Assembly (NCBI GenBank): GCA_025093985.1
Contig: JACAAK010000014.1
Location: forward strand, 1,798,001 to 1,862,000
Direction: 5' to 3'
Source: Calvatia gigantea
Lineage: Eukaryota > Basidiomycota > Agaricomycetes > Agaricales > Lycoperdaceae
DNA: 64,000 nucleotides
Shown here one piece after another: positions 23,004-34,799 of this stretch. The position numbers and the translations under genes were made by a program. The notes beneath the pieces were generated by a model, which did not search any database, had not been told where the DNA came from, and saw only the letters and a list, made by a program, of their open reading frames with translations. Within the stretch, counting starts at the first letter, position 1; every line of letters starts with the position of its first letter.

Positions 23004-23906
23004 ATGCCTGTGCTGTGCACAACCTCATCCCCATTAACATATTCTGCAGGTCTCAACACGCAGAAACGGCTCGCGGACTATGAACCACTAGCCAAAATAT
23101 GCTCTGCCTTCGTCTTGGAGCTGTTTACTCCAAGTACTAGCCTCGACTGCGCAGATAATCCCTATGACTCTTTACCCTATTTCATAGCTATGGCATTTTC
23201 CAAGTCACAGCTACCCGACACCAACGCCCTCGCTGCTTTGACTCTCCTCCAGCGCCTTAAATCCCGCCATCCGACTCGCACCTTCTCGTCCCCCCCGAAA
23301 TGCGACGAAGCCAAACGGCTCTTCCTTTCCTCGTATATTGCCGCTACCAAAGTCCTCAGTGATGATCGATACCGCCTACAATTCTGGGTCCAAGTCTGCC
23401 AGAATAAATTCACAGTGGAGGATGTGACACAGATGGAGAAGGAGCTCTTTGAGGATTTGGAATGGGATGTGAGGATAGATGATGCGACATTGGCGATATT
23501 CCAATTATTAGTGGAGAGGAGGAGGCAGGTAGAAGAAGCGAAGGGTCGGGAAGAGTGGAAACCGCGGAGCGGGTCCATGGAATCACATTCCAGCTCGACT
23601 TCCTCGGAGTCGACGGGTTCTTCAAGTTCCAGTTGGGGTTCCAGTCGTACCGAAGTGTCACCTGTCTCGACCGTCCCCAGTACTCCTTTCGACCTCTCCA
23701 TCTCGGATCCAGTCATCGCAGCTGGTATGCTGAGGATGAAGGAATCCGAACAGAATCTCAGAACTATTGACCGACACATTGAAGAGCTTCAGAGCAAATT
23801 CGACGCACTGATGGCCCAGTCTCCTTGCCGGAATCAGCACTCTAGTCCAAAACCCCAAAGCACTCGTCACAGGATTAAGGAAAAAATATTGCATGTTTTC
23901 CACTAG
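23004..23906 (+). CDS. PHO80/PCL-like cyclin
   Basis: A single open frame of 300 residues. Residues about 20-170 match the fungal PHO80-type cyclin fold: FIAMAFSKSQLPDTNALAAL, RLFLSSYIAATKVLSDDRY, then FTVEDVTQMEKELFEDLEW, the last being the helix 5 signature of this family. Such cyclins bind Pho85-type kinases and control phosphate response, polarity or glycogen. The C-terminal half is Ser-rich and disordered, ending in a short coiled-coil (IDRHIEELQSKFDAL) and a basic tail. The start is uncertain: the first Met is at 23004, but a splice acceptor-like CTGCAG at 23049 would allow an upstream first exon. Confidence 0.75.
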   Translation: MPVLCTTSSPLTYSAGLNTQKRLADYEPLAKICSAFVLELFTPSTSLDCADNPYDSLPYFIAMAFSKSQLPDTNALAALTLLQRLKSRHPTRTFSSPPKCDEAKRLFLSSYIAATKVLSDDRYRLQFWVQVCQNKFTVEDVTQMEKELFEDLEWDVRIDDATLAIFQLLVERRRQVEEAKGREEWKPRSGSMESHSSSTSSESTGSSSSSWGSSRTEVSPVSTVPSTPFDLSISDPVIAAGMLRMKESEQNLRTIDRHIEELQSKFDALMAQSPCRNQHSSPKPQSTRHRIKEKILHVFH

Positions 23907-24205
23907 TTTCTCTCTCATGGATTTTTCATCCATTGGCTTACCTTGTATGTGCACCTTATTTGTATTCTATCAGCCGGATACCCCTGTGTTGTACACATCC
24001 CATTTTCCTTGTGTAGTAGTGGGCACTGGATATAATATTTCTTTCACGCTCATTGTATCCGCAGCAGCGCTGCTGCCCGACGAGATCCCTTCAAGACGGC
24101 TGTGGTTGTAGTGATCTATCAGTAACAACACCACTTCATGGCACCTATGGAGATATTGAACGCTCGGACATATAAATAACCCAGCGCACATTCTCCTGTC
24201 CTCGG
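23907..24205. other. Short intergenic region
   Basis: About 300 bases with no feature I can support. It includes the presumed 3' untranslated region of the cyclin gene. Confidence 0.35.
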
Positions 24206-24865
24206 TTGCTGAACCGAGATTTACCGGCAGAAGAATTCGTTTCAGGTAAAGACAACGACGATACCCGAAAACAGCTTTCTTCCTCGATCATCCACATCAG
24301 AACAGGGGGATCTAGCTCCAGAAATCTAGAAGTAGGACCCGATATTATGCCTATCCACTGCAACGATCATGGTGGTAGAATTAGTTTGGGCAATACGAAT
24401 AGAAATCGATGTGAAGGTGGTGCAAGTATGTACCAAAACGTTGGCGGGCGTTACATGGATGTTATATCCCCAAGGCAGCACAATCTATTGCGACAGAAAT
24501 TCGTGACATCAAACAATACCCATCAGATGACAGAAGGTAACTTGTCCTGCTCGATCAAATCTGATCAAGATCGTATCCCTCTTGAAACGAACATCCACAG
24601 ATGCAGAAACAGCCTGGAGAATACAACAGCAGTCCTATCGCATTTATGGCCCGCGGAACTTATGGGGGGATCATCCCTCCTCAATACTTTGAATCCAGAC
24701 TACTCTTGGCCTGTGACTCTTGAAGGGGCTATACCAAGGAAGGTACCCTGTTGTGAACTTAGCGCCCACGATGTGATTTGCGCCGCCCTTGCATGCTGTG
24801 CTGTTCCTCAAGCCAATATTGAAACTCGGCTCATTTTCGCAGTCGAATACAAGAGGCGACCATAA
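24206..24865 (+). CDS. Unrecognised open frame, 219 residues
   Basis: The frame is intact over 660 bp and has no family I can name. Its C-terminus, LIFAVEYKRRP, resembles the LIVEYKR element at which exon 1 of the genes at 41.5 and 61.9 kb ends: a hydrophobic beta-strand followed by E-x-K. The rest shows no clear similarity to those genes. It may be an orphan gene, a fast-evolving relative, or chance. Confidence 0.3.
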   Translation: MLNRDLPAEEFVSGKDNDDTRKQLSSSIIHIRTGGSSSRNLEVGPDIMPIHCNDHGGRISLGNTNRNRCEGGASMYQNVGGRYMDVISPRQHNLLRQKFVTSNNTHQMTEGNLSCSIKSDQDRIPLETNIHRCRNSLENTTAVLSHLWPAELMGGSSLLNTLNPDYSWPVTLEGAIPRKVPCCELSAHDVICAALACCAVPQANIETRLIFAVEYKRRP

Positions 24866-25266
24866 TGGGCTTTTACTACCGTAGCTGTTTGCCATAAGAT
24901 TTTACCTGCCCCCTCCGGTATGTGGATCCAAGGTGACCGGGCAGCATCTCGTTAACCGTCTAGTTGTGACCCTTGGCAGGTGCGATCTTTGGCCTCTATA
25001 ACTCCTCTATTAGCTTCTGCTGCTGATCGTGGTACCGGGTTCCGAAAAAGATCGGAAATCTTTCCCTCGAAGAGGCTGTGGCCATCTACAGTATGTATGT
25101 CCGCGTCTTTTGTGGACGCACTTCGAAACGACAGAACGCTTCCCAAGGTCGCAGTTAGTTGTGCGAAAGATACATACGGTTTGTCTTTCTATTTTCTGAA
25201 CCTCGTTAATTTATCCCATTGATGTAACCTTGTTGGACGCTCCATTGTTACAATAAATCAGGGGGC
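24866..25266. other. Gene-free stretch
   Basis: No gene is seen between the 219-residue frame and the end of the inverted DUF4139 copy. Confidence 0.35.
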
Positions 25267-27430
25267 TCAAGCCTTGCTCGTCACAACCTGCAATCCCTCA
25301 GCCACTGTAACCTCCCAAGCCAACGTAAGGTTCACAACCCCCATACTCCGGAGCTCTGAAACGATCCAATTGATCTTACCATCCTGCCCCAAAGCATCAA
25401 CTTGCACATTCTCCTCATCCGCTCCATGCCATTGTGCAAACACTGTAGGGTTAGATGAGATCCTTGTTGGGATGGGCCGGTTTTTGGCCTTTCCTCCGTC
25501 ATCTCTCGAAGAACCTCCAGTGCCACCAACGCTACTTCGAATGCTTCCGGTACTGCTAAAGGTGCGTTGGAGAGAGTTCGCCAAGCCGGATAAAGAAAGT
25601 TCTGGGTTCTTGAGGTTGACGATAATCCGAGCGTCCCTGGATACAGGAATTCCGTCTATGACTTCGAGTGTCTCAATGGGCGCTGGGTAAGAATCTTCGT
25701 CGCAGTCTTGCTGATCAGTCCTGACTGCGAAGACTTTTCCACACATGGGTGATAGGTATCGCGAACGGCAGGATCAAGACTAGTGTAGGGGATCGATAGC
25801 CATCGTATAAGCAGCCGTCAGGTTTTAAAACGTGAGCTGGGACCCACCCTAATGAACAGCTGAAGGTTTCTTGAGGATTCGTCATATTCAAGGGGGGAGC
25901 AGGAGTGAAATGCCCCATCCACGTAAATGTGTTCGCGCTTCCCCCGAGAAGGATGTAGTCACTAGTATTCTTGATTTTTGCCTACAACAGAGACGCAGGT
26001 TAGAGGTGTAGCGACGGTAAAAGTTGGCTCACCTCACCTGCAAGTGTGCTCGTGCATCCAGTTTAGGGACTGTTACCCATAACAAGGTTGCATCCAAGTC
26101 GAGCTCTACAATCGTGATGTTATGGGCATTGTTATCACATAGTATAGTCGCCAACCCGGGAACCTTGTATGTTGTGCTCACGGTGCCTTGATTATGCACG
26201 GATGCTGTGTTGTTAGAGAGAACTGGCGCAGAGGGGACTTAATCGTTGAATAGGCCGAAGCCCATGTCCTCGGTAAGTTGGCATGTTGGTCTCAAGGAGA
26301 ATCCGGGACGTCTGTCCAATTCTAGCAGAGGGATTGTTGAGGGGGATCTTAGACACAGCGGAGCTACCCAGAAACGTACCTCTGCCGTATCTTGTACGAC
26401 TGTTGCCTGATAGTTTAATTTGACAGGTTCCTCTTTCGTCTGGGTGTTGACTCTGACCTCGTATCTCGCGCTCCACCTGGCGTTGACCGTGGTTTCGTGG
26501 CAAGTAAGAAACAACTGGAACCCACAACAAACGAGTGATACCTACCATATTTCAGAACCAAAATCACCTGGCCATCTTTCTCAGCAAACAGTCAATCTCA
26601 ACCTGTTTGCGCAACTGGGAGTTGAAAGGAGGGTTCAAACGTTCAACCTCCGCTCCTCCTGTAGTATCTCCTTTCGAAATGCGTCCAGCCCCTTCTGGAG
26701 ACCCGCCAATTTCTTGTCCAACCTCTCAAGGTTTTCTTCGCGACTACGTTGACAGCGCTCAACAGCAGCTTCGACCTCCTCTTGTCTTTCTTTGATCGCA
26801 TCAATAACGGGAGAGGTGGTTATCCTCAGAGGTTGTGGGGTATCCGATACCGTAACGCCTTGAATTATAGCAGCACCTCTGCCCTCAACTCTGAACGTCA
26901 AGGTTTCGTAAGAACACACACAGTCCAAAGAAAACAGAGTACGACACACCTCGTCGTAGACCACTCCAAATACGACGGGAGCCCAATAATGGTGACCTTG
27001 TTCCGTCCTGTTACAACCGAGAGCCTAAGCTTTTTCGTCACCTCTGCACGCGCAATGTACAGGGTAACCCCTGTCACTTTGCTCTGTTGACCTGCCGAGA
27101 TGCGGATGTCATTCACGATCGCATGAAAGGTTGGTGGAAAGGGAGGGTCTCCGTTGGTTTGCTCCATTTAATCTTCAGTTTGGGCAGAGGTCATTGGAAA
27201 ATGAGTGACCTGGAATAGCCTGGAATGCTGTTCCGCCTTTTCTGTTCCTTGACTTTATAGTCGCCCCTTGAATTAGTTGTCAAGGGACCCATTGCGTCAG
27301 GGCTGCATTTCTGAATCGATCAGACATTTTATGACTCGATATGCGGATGTGGTCCCACCAGTCAAGAACATCAAATCTTGAGCAGAGTTCGATGGACGAG
27401 TTATTCTTGTTGCAGGGACTTAGATACGCC
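25267..27430 (-). pseudogene. DUF4139/DUF4140 gene, inverted copy 2, broken
   Basis: This copy matches 500-2903 in the opposite orientation, exon for exon, from the upstream flank to the stop. Reading starts at 27167 with the same N-terminal region. Lesions relative to copy 1 are: loss of about 27 codons in the coiled-coil (KYLSTLD region absent); a 1-bp deletion at about 26591 just before DCLLRK; an extra base near 26310 at GTCCCGGATT; deletion of most of the linker between MPTYR and EDMGFGLF; and an in-frame TAA right after FND, where copy 1 has a GAC codon. The last exon (25746-25267) is still readable. Several independent lesions make this a clear pseudogene. Confidence 0.85.
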
Positions 27431-28794
27431 TTTCCCACAGCAGGATTTCCACAAACATTCAGCACGTCGGCTCCGCTGACATTGATAGTGTTCAACCCCC
27501 AAGCTCCGACCTTCCCACTGAAGACAGGAGGCGGCGGTTCAACGAAAAAGGGGTGTGACTGCGTCCGTCAGTCACGAGGCTTCAAACCCGGGTCCAGTAA
27601 AAGAGACAGAGACAGAGAAAAGCAGCAGAGAAACGAGGGGCGAGAGTGACAGCGTCGGAGACTGTCGTCAGAGGCAGGAGTTCGGCACGAATGTGGGACG
27701 AGAGCCAACGAGACAGTGAGATGCGACGAGAGACAAAGCTGAGATGTTTCGGAGCGGGACTTCGAGAGTAAGAAAATGGGTATCCAATTACTAGGTGTCG
27801 AGCCTCTACTGGCTCGACTGTATTTATACTGTAGACAACTTGTCCAGGTGTTCAATTTCTACGGTTATCTACAAATACTGAATCTGTATGGCAAGAGTAC
27901 TAAGTTGGAAAGATATTGAAATTTCTGAAACACAGTGAATGAATGCACAACAACGACGGTGAAGGAATTGAATTGAAAAAAAAAATGTTAGTAACGAGAG
28001 ATGTGTATGGTGAAATTTTATTAAAATGGGCATTGGTCTGAAACACAACGTATGGCAGGTGAAACGGATGGTCTATAGAATGGGCAAGGAACGAGCGGAT
28101 CGGTGACGGATCGTTGAATGGTCGGGGTGACAGAATCTTCGGAGGGCGGACTAATTAGTGTGAGATGCTCGTTGGGTGCCGTTCCGAAGGCAGCCGATGT
28201 GCAGTCTCCACACCACCCTGCCTAGTTTTCAACAACCTGTGGTCTTCTACGGGCAGTAATCTTTGAAGAGCGCGATCATAACCATTGGGGAACTTGCTCT
28301 TAACAAACCCCGCCCTCATTCCGTGCTGTTCTAGGGTATTACTTGTGCCGCTGATTATCAGCCAACTACCCATTACCACGTTATTCCTAAATTTCCCTTC
28401 GCTCCTTTGAGCCGTTTGGCGCAACTCAAAGGTCGCAGTTCATTCAATCCTATCCTGGGACCAACTGAGCTCGTCGGGCATTGCGTCGATTTTAATCTCG
28501 CTAAGGTGCTGGCATCGATCCGAGATCGAAGGTGATATCATTAAATCAAAATGATTTACAGCATCGGCAATACCAATCAAGCGAAAACAAATACGGTGAG
28601 TAGAACTGCAAGTTTAAGGGCCCAAAAATATTGTAACCAAACAGCCGGAAAACTATAAGTACAATGGTATTCCGCGAGTGGAGTGGTGTAGTTTGCAAGA
28701 AGTGGAATATAAAATACATGAATAATGGTCAGGGGGGCGAAGGGTCCAGAACAGGCTCACTTAGAACCATCTTGAGCAGATTGTCCGTCTGCAA
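27431..28794. other. Gene-free stretch
   Basis: No gene is recognised. Purine-rich AGAGACAGAG repeats occur near 27600. Confidence 0.4.
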
Positions 28795-30372
28795 CTAATC
28801 CCAGCGTACACCGGGATTGCTTTGGGGATTGTAAGGAAGGACAAACTCTTGAAGATGCGCAGGAGTACTTATTGCACATGGGAACCGCTGAGAACCTTTC
28901 TTCGGGCGGAGTCTTGATGGAGCATCTGCAGGATTGTCCTCTCCCGCAATCCACTCGACTTTGAGAGTAATGTCATACAACCGACAAAGACGATCAATAT
29001 GTTGGACAATTTCTCCAACCTGAGACTGGTTGAACTCCCGTTTTGAAACGGCCTCAACAACCCCGGAATTATCAGAACGTAACCGAAGTGTCTTCCCATA
29101 AAATCCGGTCTGGATCATCAGACGAAGTCCTAGTTCCACCGCCGCTGCTTCCGCCCACTGAATTTCTCGAGTCCTGGTCTTCCAGCCCTTCTTCAATTCC
29201 CAAGCTTGCCATTCATCCCTGAAAACAAATCCGATTCCCATTTGAGACGCATCGACGTACACGTCCGAAGAAGGAACCGAAATGGGGGGACTCCACGTCG
29301 AGGGAAACACAGAAGGTCGTCTCCATTCACTGAGGAGTACTTTCTGTATCTCTGTCCGTTCACGGGCGGGCGTCCTATGCGCTTTAGAAACGAGCGCCTT
29401 CACGCGTGAAAGGACGTGCTCATTGTCAGGATGGCTTGCGAGTTTCATCTCCTTCCTGATTTCTTCTAAAGCATCGTGTTCTGGTCGACGAAAGTAGACA
29501 CTCGGACTAAGTGGGCGGGATGGCGGTGGTGACTTGGGCTGATGAAGGGACGAATGTGTATTCGCAGTGCCGCTCGGCCCAGGTTCATCTTCGGTGACGA
29601 ATCGAAGACCGAAAATAGAGAGGCGAGGTACTTCATCGTTCTCGACCAAGATCTCTGAAGACTGCTGGTTCAAGGCCTCAACTGAATCGCTCGTCCAATT
29701 CCTTGGGCCATTCGTCCTGCTTTCCACGTCCCCCTCATCGTCTGATTCCGTACAAGCCAATACCGGGGCCCAAAATTCTTCTTCAAGCTCGCCAGAAGAA
29801 GAAGACTCTTCAGCACCCGAGGGGGTTAGACTGAAATCAGACTCATCCGACTCGAAGCCATCACTCAACCTGCGGAATGCTTCATGGTCTGACCAATCAG
29901 AATCCTCGAGTGGGGTGCGAGGACGCAATTCGTCATAAGCAATCCTGAGTGCAAGGAGCTCGTCGCGGAGCTGTGCTACATCCTCCCTCGCCTCTTCAAG
30001 TCTAAGTTCAGAACGCGATTGTGCATCGCGGGCGGAATCTCGTTGGGAACGGTATCTCCTCAGAAGGTCGTTGTCGTGCTGGCGTTGGGTATCTCGACCT
30101 CGGCGAAAACCCTCCAGGAAACGATTTCGGAGCTCTTCTTCCCGGTTGTGAACAGCATGGGCGTAATCAATGTCTAACTCATCGACATCGGAAAGGTGCA
30201 TCATATAACACCGGCAAATCCGGCAATCATGGTGGTGAACTATCCCGAAGGCGTTGTCATAGACCCAGGGGGAAGAGGAAGTATGGCTCTGAGAGGTTGT
30301 GCGGAAAAGCGGCATGCCAGAAATATCGTTAGTCATTGTGGAGGAGCTGATGATTATAGAGGTGGGATGCAA
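28795..30372 (-). CDS. Solitary retroelement-type RNase H protein, 525 residues
   Basis: An uninterrupted frame. Residues about 371-487 form an RNase H domain of the kind fused to reverse transcriptase in Ty3/DIRS elements: VYVDASQMGIGF (Asp374), WAEAAAVELGL (Glu408), LRSDNSGVVEAV (Asp434) and NPADAPSR (Asp483), so all four acidic metal ligands are present. Residues about 60-145 are a charged coiled-coil, and 150-330 are acidic and Ser/Pro-rich. A His/Cys patch (HHHDCRICRC) near residue 47 could bind metal. There is no reverse transcriptase, protease or integrase frame next to it. It may be a domesticated retroelement gene or the product of a non-autonomous element. No introns are needed. Confidence 0.75.
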   Translation of the reverse strand: MHPTSIIISSSTMTNDISGMPLFRTTSQSHTSSSPWVYDNAFGIVHHHDCRICRCYMMHLSDVDELDIDYAHAVHNREEELRNRFLEGFRRGRDTQRQHDNDLLRRYRSQRDSARDAQSRSELRLEEAREDVAQLRDELLALRIAYDELRPRTPLEDSDWSDHEAFRRLSDGFESDESDFSLTPSGAEESSSSGELEEEFWAPVLACTESDDEGDVESRTNGPRNWTSDSVEALNQQSSEILVENDEVPRLSIFGLRFVTEDEPGPSGTANTHSSLHQPKSPPPSRPLSPSVYFRRPEHDALEEIRKEMKLASHPDNEHVLSRVKALVSKAHRTPARERTEIQKVLLSEWRRPSVFPSTWSPPISVPSSDVYVDASQMGIGFVFRDEWQAWELKKGWKTRTREIQWAEAAAVELGLRLMIQTGFYGKTLRLRSDNSGVVEAVSKREFNQSQVGEIVQHIDRLCRLYDITLKVEWIAGEDNPADAPSRLRPKKGSQRFPCAISTPAHLQEFVLPYNPQSNPGVRWD

Positions 30373-31094
30373 ACCAGTGTGAATCTATTGGGTGTCGCTA
30401 GGTGCTGCTCTTGTGCCTTTCCCAAGAGATTGCCTCCTGAGGCACTTCAATGTGATGAGATAATTTGAAATTGATGAGAGGCGTGGGCAGGTCTAGGCAT
30501 GCAAGTGAACCGGTTGGTAACCAACCCCATACAACAAGGCTGGGGAGCAGAAGCGGCGTGGCCCAGCTCGTGTTCACAGCAAGTAATGTCTCGTTGTCAA
30601 GTGTTTCAGCCACTTGTGTATGGTATCACTCAATCGTGTCATCAAGAGACCCAGGAGGGCGACACATGTGAAGAGAGAGAAAAGTTGAGCGAAAGAGGCT
30701 TGGAAGTCTGAAATGAGCACCGCCCATGGGCGATGAATATGTGTTCTCTGATACCAAAAGAAAGCCTGGTCTTCGGATATCCGACCGGATGAGGATGAGG
30801 TAAGGACGAGCTAGACGCAGACCAGCCATAATTCTCACAACAGTCAATGGCTGAGCGCTGATCGATCGATCAACACCTTACGGGGCGGAAAATCGAAAGA
30901 AACACTTGCGTGGTATTTATTTGCGCAAAGAGGTGAGGAGGAAATCAACAAGGTATAGTGGCAGCAGTATTTCCTAACAACAGTGTCCAAATTAAATGTA
31001 ACCGATAAATATTCAAAAGGAACGATATGAGATGAGCATCTTCAACAATGGTATCATAATCTCGTAGTCCGTGTATGGGTGGAGCGGCACATGG
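30373..31094. other. Intergenic region
   Basis: No gene is recognised. It holds the upstream region of the RNase H gene and the 3' end of the amidohydrolase gene. Confidence 0.4.
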
Positions 31095-32652
31095 TCAGGC
31101 GTTAACACCATTAAACGCGCTAACGGCGTTTGTAGTGAAAAGAGCTGTTCGCTCTGCATCTGTCAAGAGCGTGGATGATAAGACTGCCCTCAACGACCCG
31201 GCCTGAGTGATTGAAGGAGCATAGGGAAAGTCCTTGAGGTGAGGGAGAGCGATCAGCGCGGGTAAGGGTTTCAGAGGGGATTATGCATACAGTGCCAAAA
31301 AGTAGCTGCGATTTTGGAATGCCGTATCCAAGCAAGCCGGATATTTGGTGGAAATAAGTCGGACCCGCAGAATCCCACCAGAGGCTGCAAGAAATTAAGT
31401 ATACAACATCAGCGCCAGGAAAATTTACTGACCGGGAGCGATAAATTGCCATTGAAGAATCATAGATGGCAGGGCTTGCTTTAAGGAAACGGTCCATGAC
31501 AGCAGGGAATGCGCCTCCAACTAGAAACTTGTTCAGATGAGCCAATGAAATAATTAGAGGGATGCGTACCATGAGGAACAATGTAGTTGATAGACGTGAA
31601 GGTCGATAAAATTTGGCTCACAGTGAGGTCCATCATGGTACGAGCAGTCTCAAAACTGGGAGCAATGTCAACGGTGTGGGTACCGATTAATTGTGAGGGA
31701 CGCACTAGAACTCAATTGTGCCGGTGGGATAGACAGTAGGGTTGGCCTCAACAAGCTTGGTGCCGACCCTGAGCTCAGGAGTAGTTGGGTGAATGAAAAT
31801 CACCTTCTTACCGCTCATGTTGTGAAGAGCTTGGAAAAATGGCTTGAACGCTGGGTCACCGAGGTACCTGCCTTCGTAGTTGGACAGGAGGATGATACCC
31901 GCAGCACCTAGTCTAGTTAACGCGTATTGCGCCTCGACGATTGCTTCTTGAACGTATGGGAGAGGGACAACGGCATAGAATCTCAACCGTTTGGGAACTG
32001 CTGCAGAATAGGCAGCGGACTGCTCGTTGATGAGGCGCGCAAGGGCGACCGTGAGCCCCTTCTGGCCCGGGAAGACGTTCGCGCCAGGAGACGAAAAGGA
32101 GAAGACGGCCCGGTCGACGCCCTCAGAATCCATGAATGCGATATAACTATTTAAATCCCAGAGCGGGGTAGGGTTACCACCGGTAAAGGGTACGAGAGCA
32201 CGATACCACGATGGTGCAACGTGAGCTAGCGAACAGGGAACATAAGAAAAAGGCGAATGGGATAGGAAAGGCCTCGATTACGTACTATGGACATCGATTC
32301 TTCTCCCACTCGAAAGAAATTCGGCGAGGGGTTGTCTAGAATCACGAGGGAAGAACCTTCCTAAGCTCCGCCTCCGGGCGGATGCGGTGTAGTCAGTGTA
32401 GCTGACAGTGGTGTTCTCCCAGATACTGGCAATTTCAGCGAGCGCATCGGTGGCGTTGAGGACACTGAAGTCAATGTTATCTATGTCCTGTTGAGATAGT
32501 GCGAGTGTTGTCCTCCGAATCCAACACGTACCTACGGCGGCGTTGTCAACAATTGTCTCCTCCACAACTGCAGCGTCTTCTGCAAAAGCCGATGGAAGGG
32601 TAGTCGAAAGTACGAGTGAAGTGAATAAAGCAAAGAGAGTGGATGTCTTCAT
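31095..32652 (-). CDS. Secreted amidohydrolase (ACMSD/resorcylate decarboxylase-like)
   Basis: Seven exons keep frame: 32652-32532, 32480-32286, 32225-31706, 31655-31570, 31520-31433, 31384-31291 and 31232-31095, giving about 413 residues. Residues 1-24 are a signal peptide (LFALFTSLVLSTTLPSAFA). The enzyme domain begins RRIDVHTHVAPSWY, where H-x-H binds the catalytic metal, and continues with MDSEGVDRAVFS, ALTRLGAAGIILLSNYEG, FIHPTTP and LLFGTDFPYAP, in which the last Asp is a metal ligand. This is the amidohydrolase-2 layout of decarboxylases and hydrolases acting on aromatic or muconate acids. Substrate is unknown. The first intron is 51 bp, so retaining it would not shift frame. A TATATA box lies about 95 bp upstream. 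Confidence 0.85.
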
Positions 32653-34799
32653 TTTGGTGGGCGCAGACAGAAACCGAGAGAAGGAGAAGAAATGGAAATA
32701 AAGTTGGGAAGGGGTGAAGTTCTTCCAAAGGCAACCGGCCGAGCTGATATATACAGCGGGGGACCAGGTATGATTTCCAGATCATCGGAAACCTGGGAAA
32801 CGAAAGAAAACTTTTGTGAATAGCAGGCACATATTCTGGTCATGGAACCCTGCAAGAGCCATCCGTCCGAATTACCCCCGCATCTTCCTCCACTGATCTT
32901 CCCGTTTTTCTCAGAAATAGAAGATCACCAGATCCGGGCGTTCCACTTCCAAAAGGTACGGAAGACGACTGATCCAAGGCGACTACTAGCAGTGACTAGC
33001 TGTAGCTGAAGTTTGGGTAACCAAGTCCCGAAGTTTTGAGCCTGAATGCACCTGAATGCACCCCGTATTGACTGCCACAAGCTGCCATGTAGGTTTCACA
33101 GGATCAAAATTTCCCCAAACTGGCTGTCCCTGAAATAAAACTTCCCAATACGCGCTACAGAAGCGCAACCAATACAGTAGGCCAGTGAAAGAGGAGATAG
33201 GGCTTAGGCATTGGATCATTTTTGCCGTTCCGCAGTGCCCACAACGCGTTCCACGTGATCAACCGATTATGTTTGAGTACTTATCTGCTCCAGGAGTCCA
33301 AGGTTTGCGGAAAACTAATCACAATGATGGTTCGGCCACCTCTCGCCCTCACATAACCTCAACTTGCAAAGGAACAAGAATCGAAGTCTCCGCACTCAAC
33401 AACCGATGCGTCCTCTCGAGACTAATGCCGTCACAGGTTGTCCACCCCTCTTGCCTCCCTCAACTCCCGTTGTGCCAGAATTAATTTCGCAGCAGAGGCT
33501 TCCAGAATCCACAGGCGTAATCGGTTCTTCTCAAGTTATGCCAAATAAACCTGAGACGGAACACGTATCACATCATTTACACTCAGTAAGGAACTGCGTG
33601 CGTCAGATATACAATGAAATCAGTCAAGCCCCATCCCTGGCGGATGAGGCCCGGGGCGGACGCTCGTGAGTCTGGATCAAAGGGTTGAGTTTGGGTCGTG
33701 TTCAGAACCGTGCCTGTACCAATTCATTTTTTTTCACAAAAATACCTTTTCCCAGTTGGCTGGGACAGAGGGCTGATTTTTGCATGTGGTGGCTCTCTGG
33801 CGACTGGTGGACACTGCAACCGTGCATGGCCCTTATATTATATGACACTTTTGGGTTTTGATTTCCACTCCACGCCCCTATCATAGTCCTCTTGCGCCAG
33901 ATCGTGCCAGATACTCTCTGATGCCCATACTCATTCCACAATTTCAGGCTGTAAGTATCCCTACTTGAAGTACTGGGACAACTATGGCGTGCGCTCACCA
34001 CGATACTGTTAGTACAAGTGTACTTTCACTAAATATTCCTGCAGTCACTTATGGTTGTGAGGTACCATGAAGCTTCTTTGATCAAGACTTAATATCCTCT
34101 GAAATTGCTTCTGATAAAGCATGATAACGTTCTAGTAAACTGGGCGGCCGCCTGCCTCTTTAAAGGTTCCAGGTTGTCAATCAAAATTAGGAGAAGAGAT
34201 TGATCTACCCAATAGGAGGCCGGGAGCCCTGTCATGAGTGGCCATCGGTAGAAATGCCGTTGAAACAAAATCAATATATTCGTAATGTGTGGATGTTCTC
34301 GGCATCGGCGGCAGAGACCCACCTCTGACTCACCTAAATCAGGTCATCGGACGCCAGGGGTGTCAGCTGTATTTTGGTTGGAACTTCGGATCAACTCCTG
34401 CTTAACAGCGTACCTACAGTGTTCTTGTCATGGAGTGCCGAAAAAATGTTTGGAGTTTGAGAAATCATTGCCCCGGAACACCTCACCATATGTAATCGCA
34501 GCCTTGGGTATCGCTTGCTCAGCAAGAAGTTTGTAAATTTCTTCCTATCTATGACCCCGAAACGATGGCATTCCAAGGGCCCCAGGCGTCCGCAGTCAGC
34601 TGGAAACAATTGCGCTTGCGGGGCGATGTTGGACGAGTAGGATTTTGGAGCAATATTTTCGTTGTCGCACAGCTCTGCGTTTTGAAAGCCATTTAGACAA
34701 GAAGCTTCGCCTTCTGAACAGATAATTGTAACAATAAACCCGATACATAAGATACCACTTTGCAGACACATTTCCGTTCAATGAACAAAGTCCGTTCTG
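32653..34799. other. Long gene-poor region
   Basis: Apart from the amidohydrolase promoter I recognise nothing. Plus-strand frames at 33185-33886 and minus-strand frames at 33702-34781 have no motifs. Confidence 0.4.

Noticed and set aside
23177..23779. 200-codon minus-strand frame
   Set aside because: Antisense shadow of the cyclin gene, whose plus-strand product is clearly conserved.
25267..27430. Repeat-induced point mutation as cause of the decay
   Set aside because: Differences between the two DUF4139 copies include many indels and transversions and no dominant C-to-T pattern that I can see by eye; a proper count would be needed to exclude it fully.
29206..30332. Several plus-strand frames of 67-123 codons
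   Set aside because: They are antisense to the intact RNase H gene and show only mirrored low-complexity composition.
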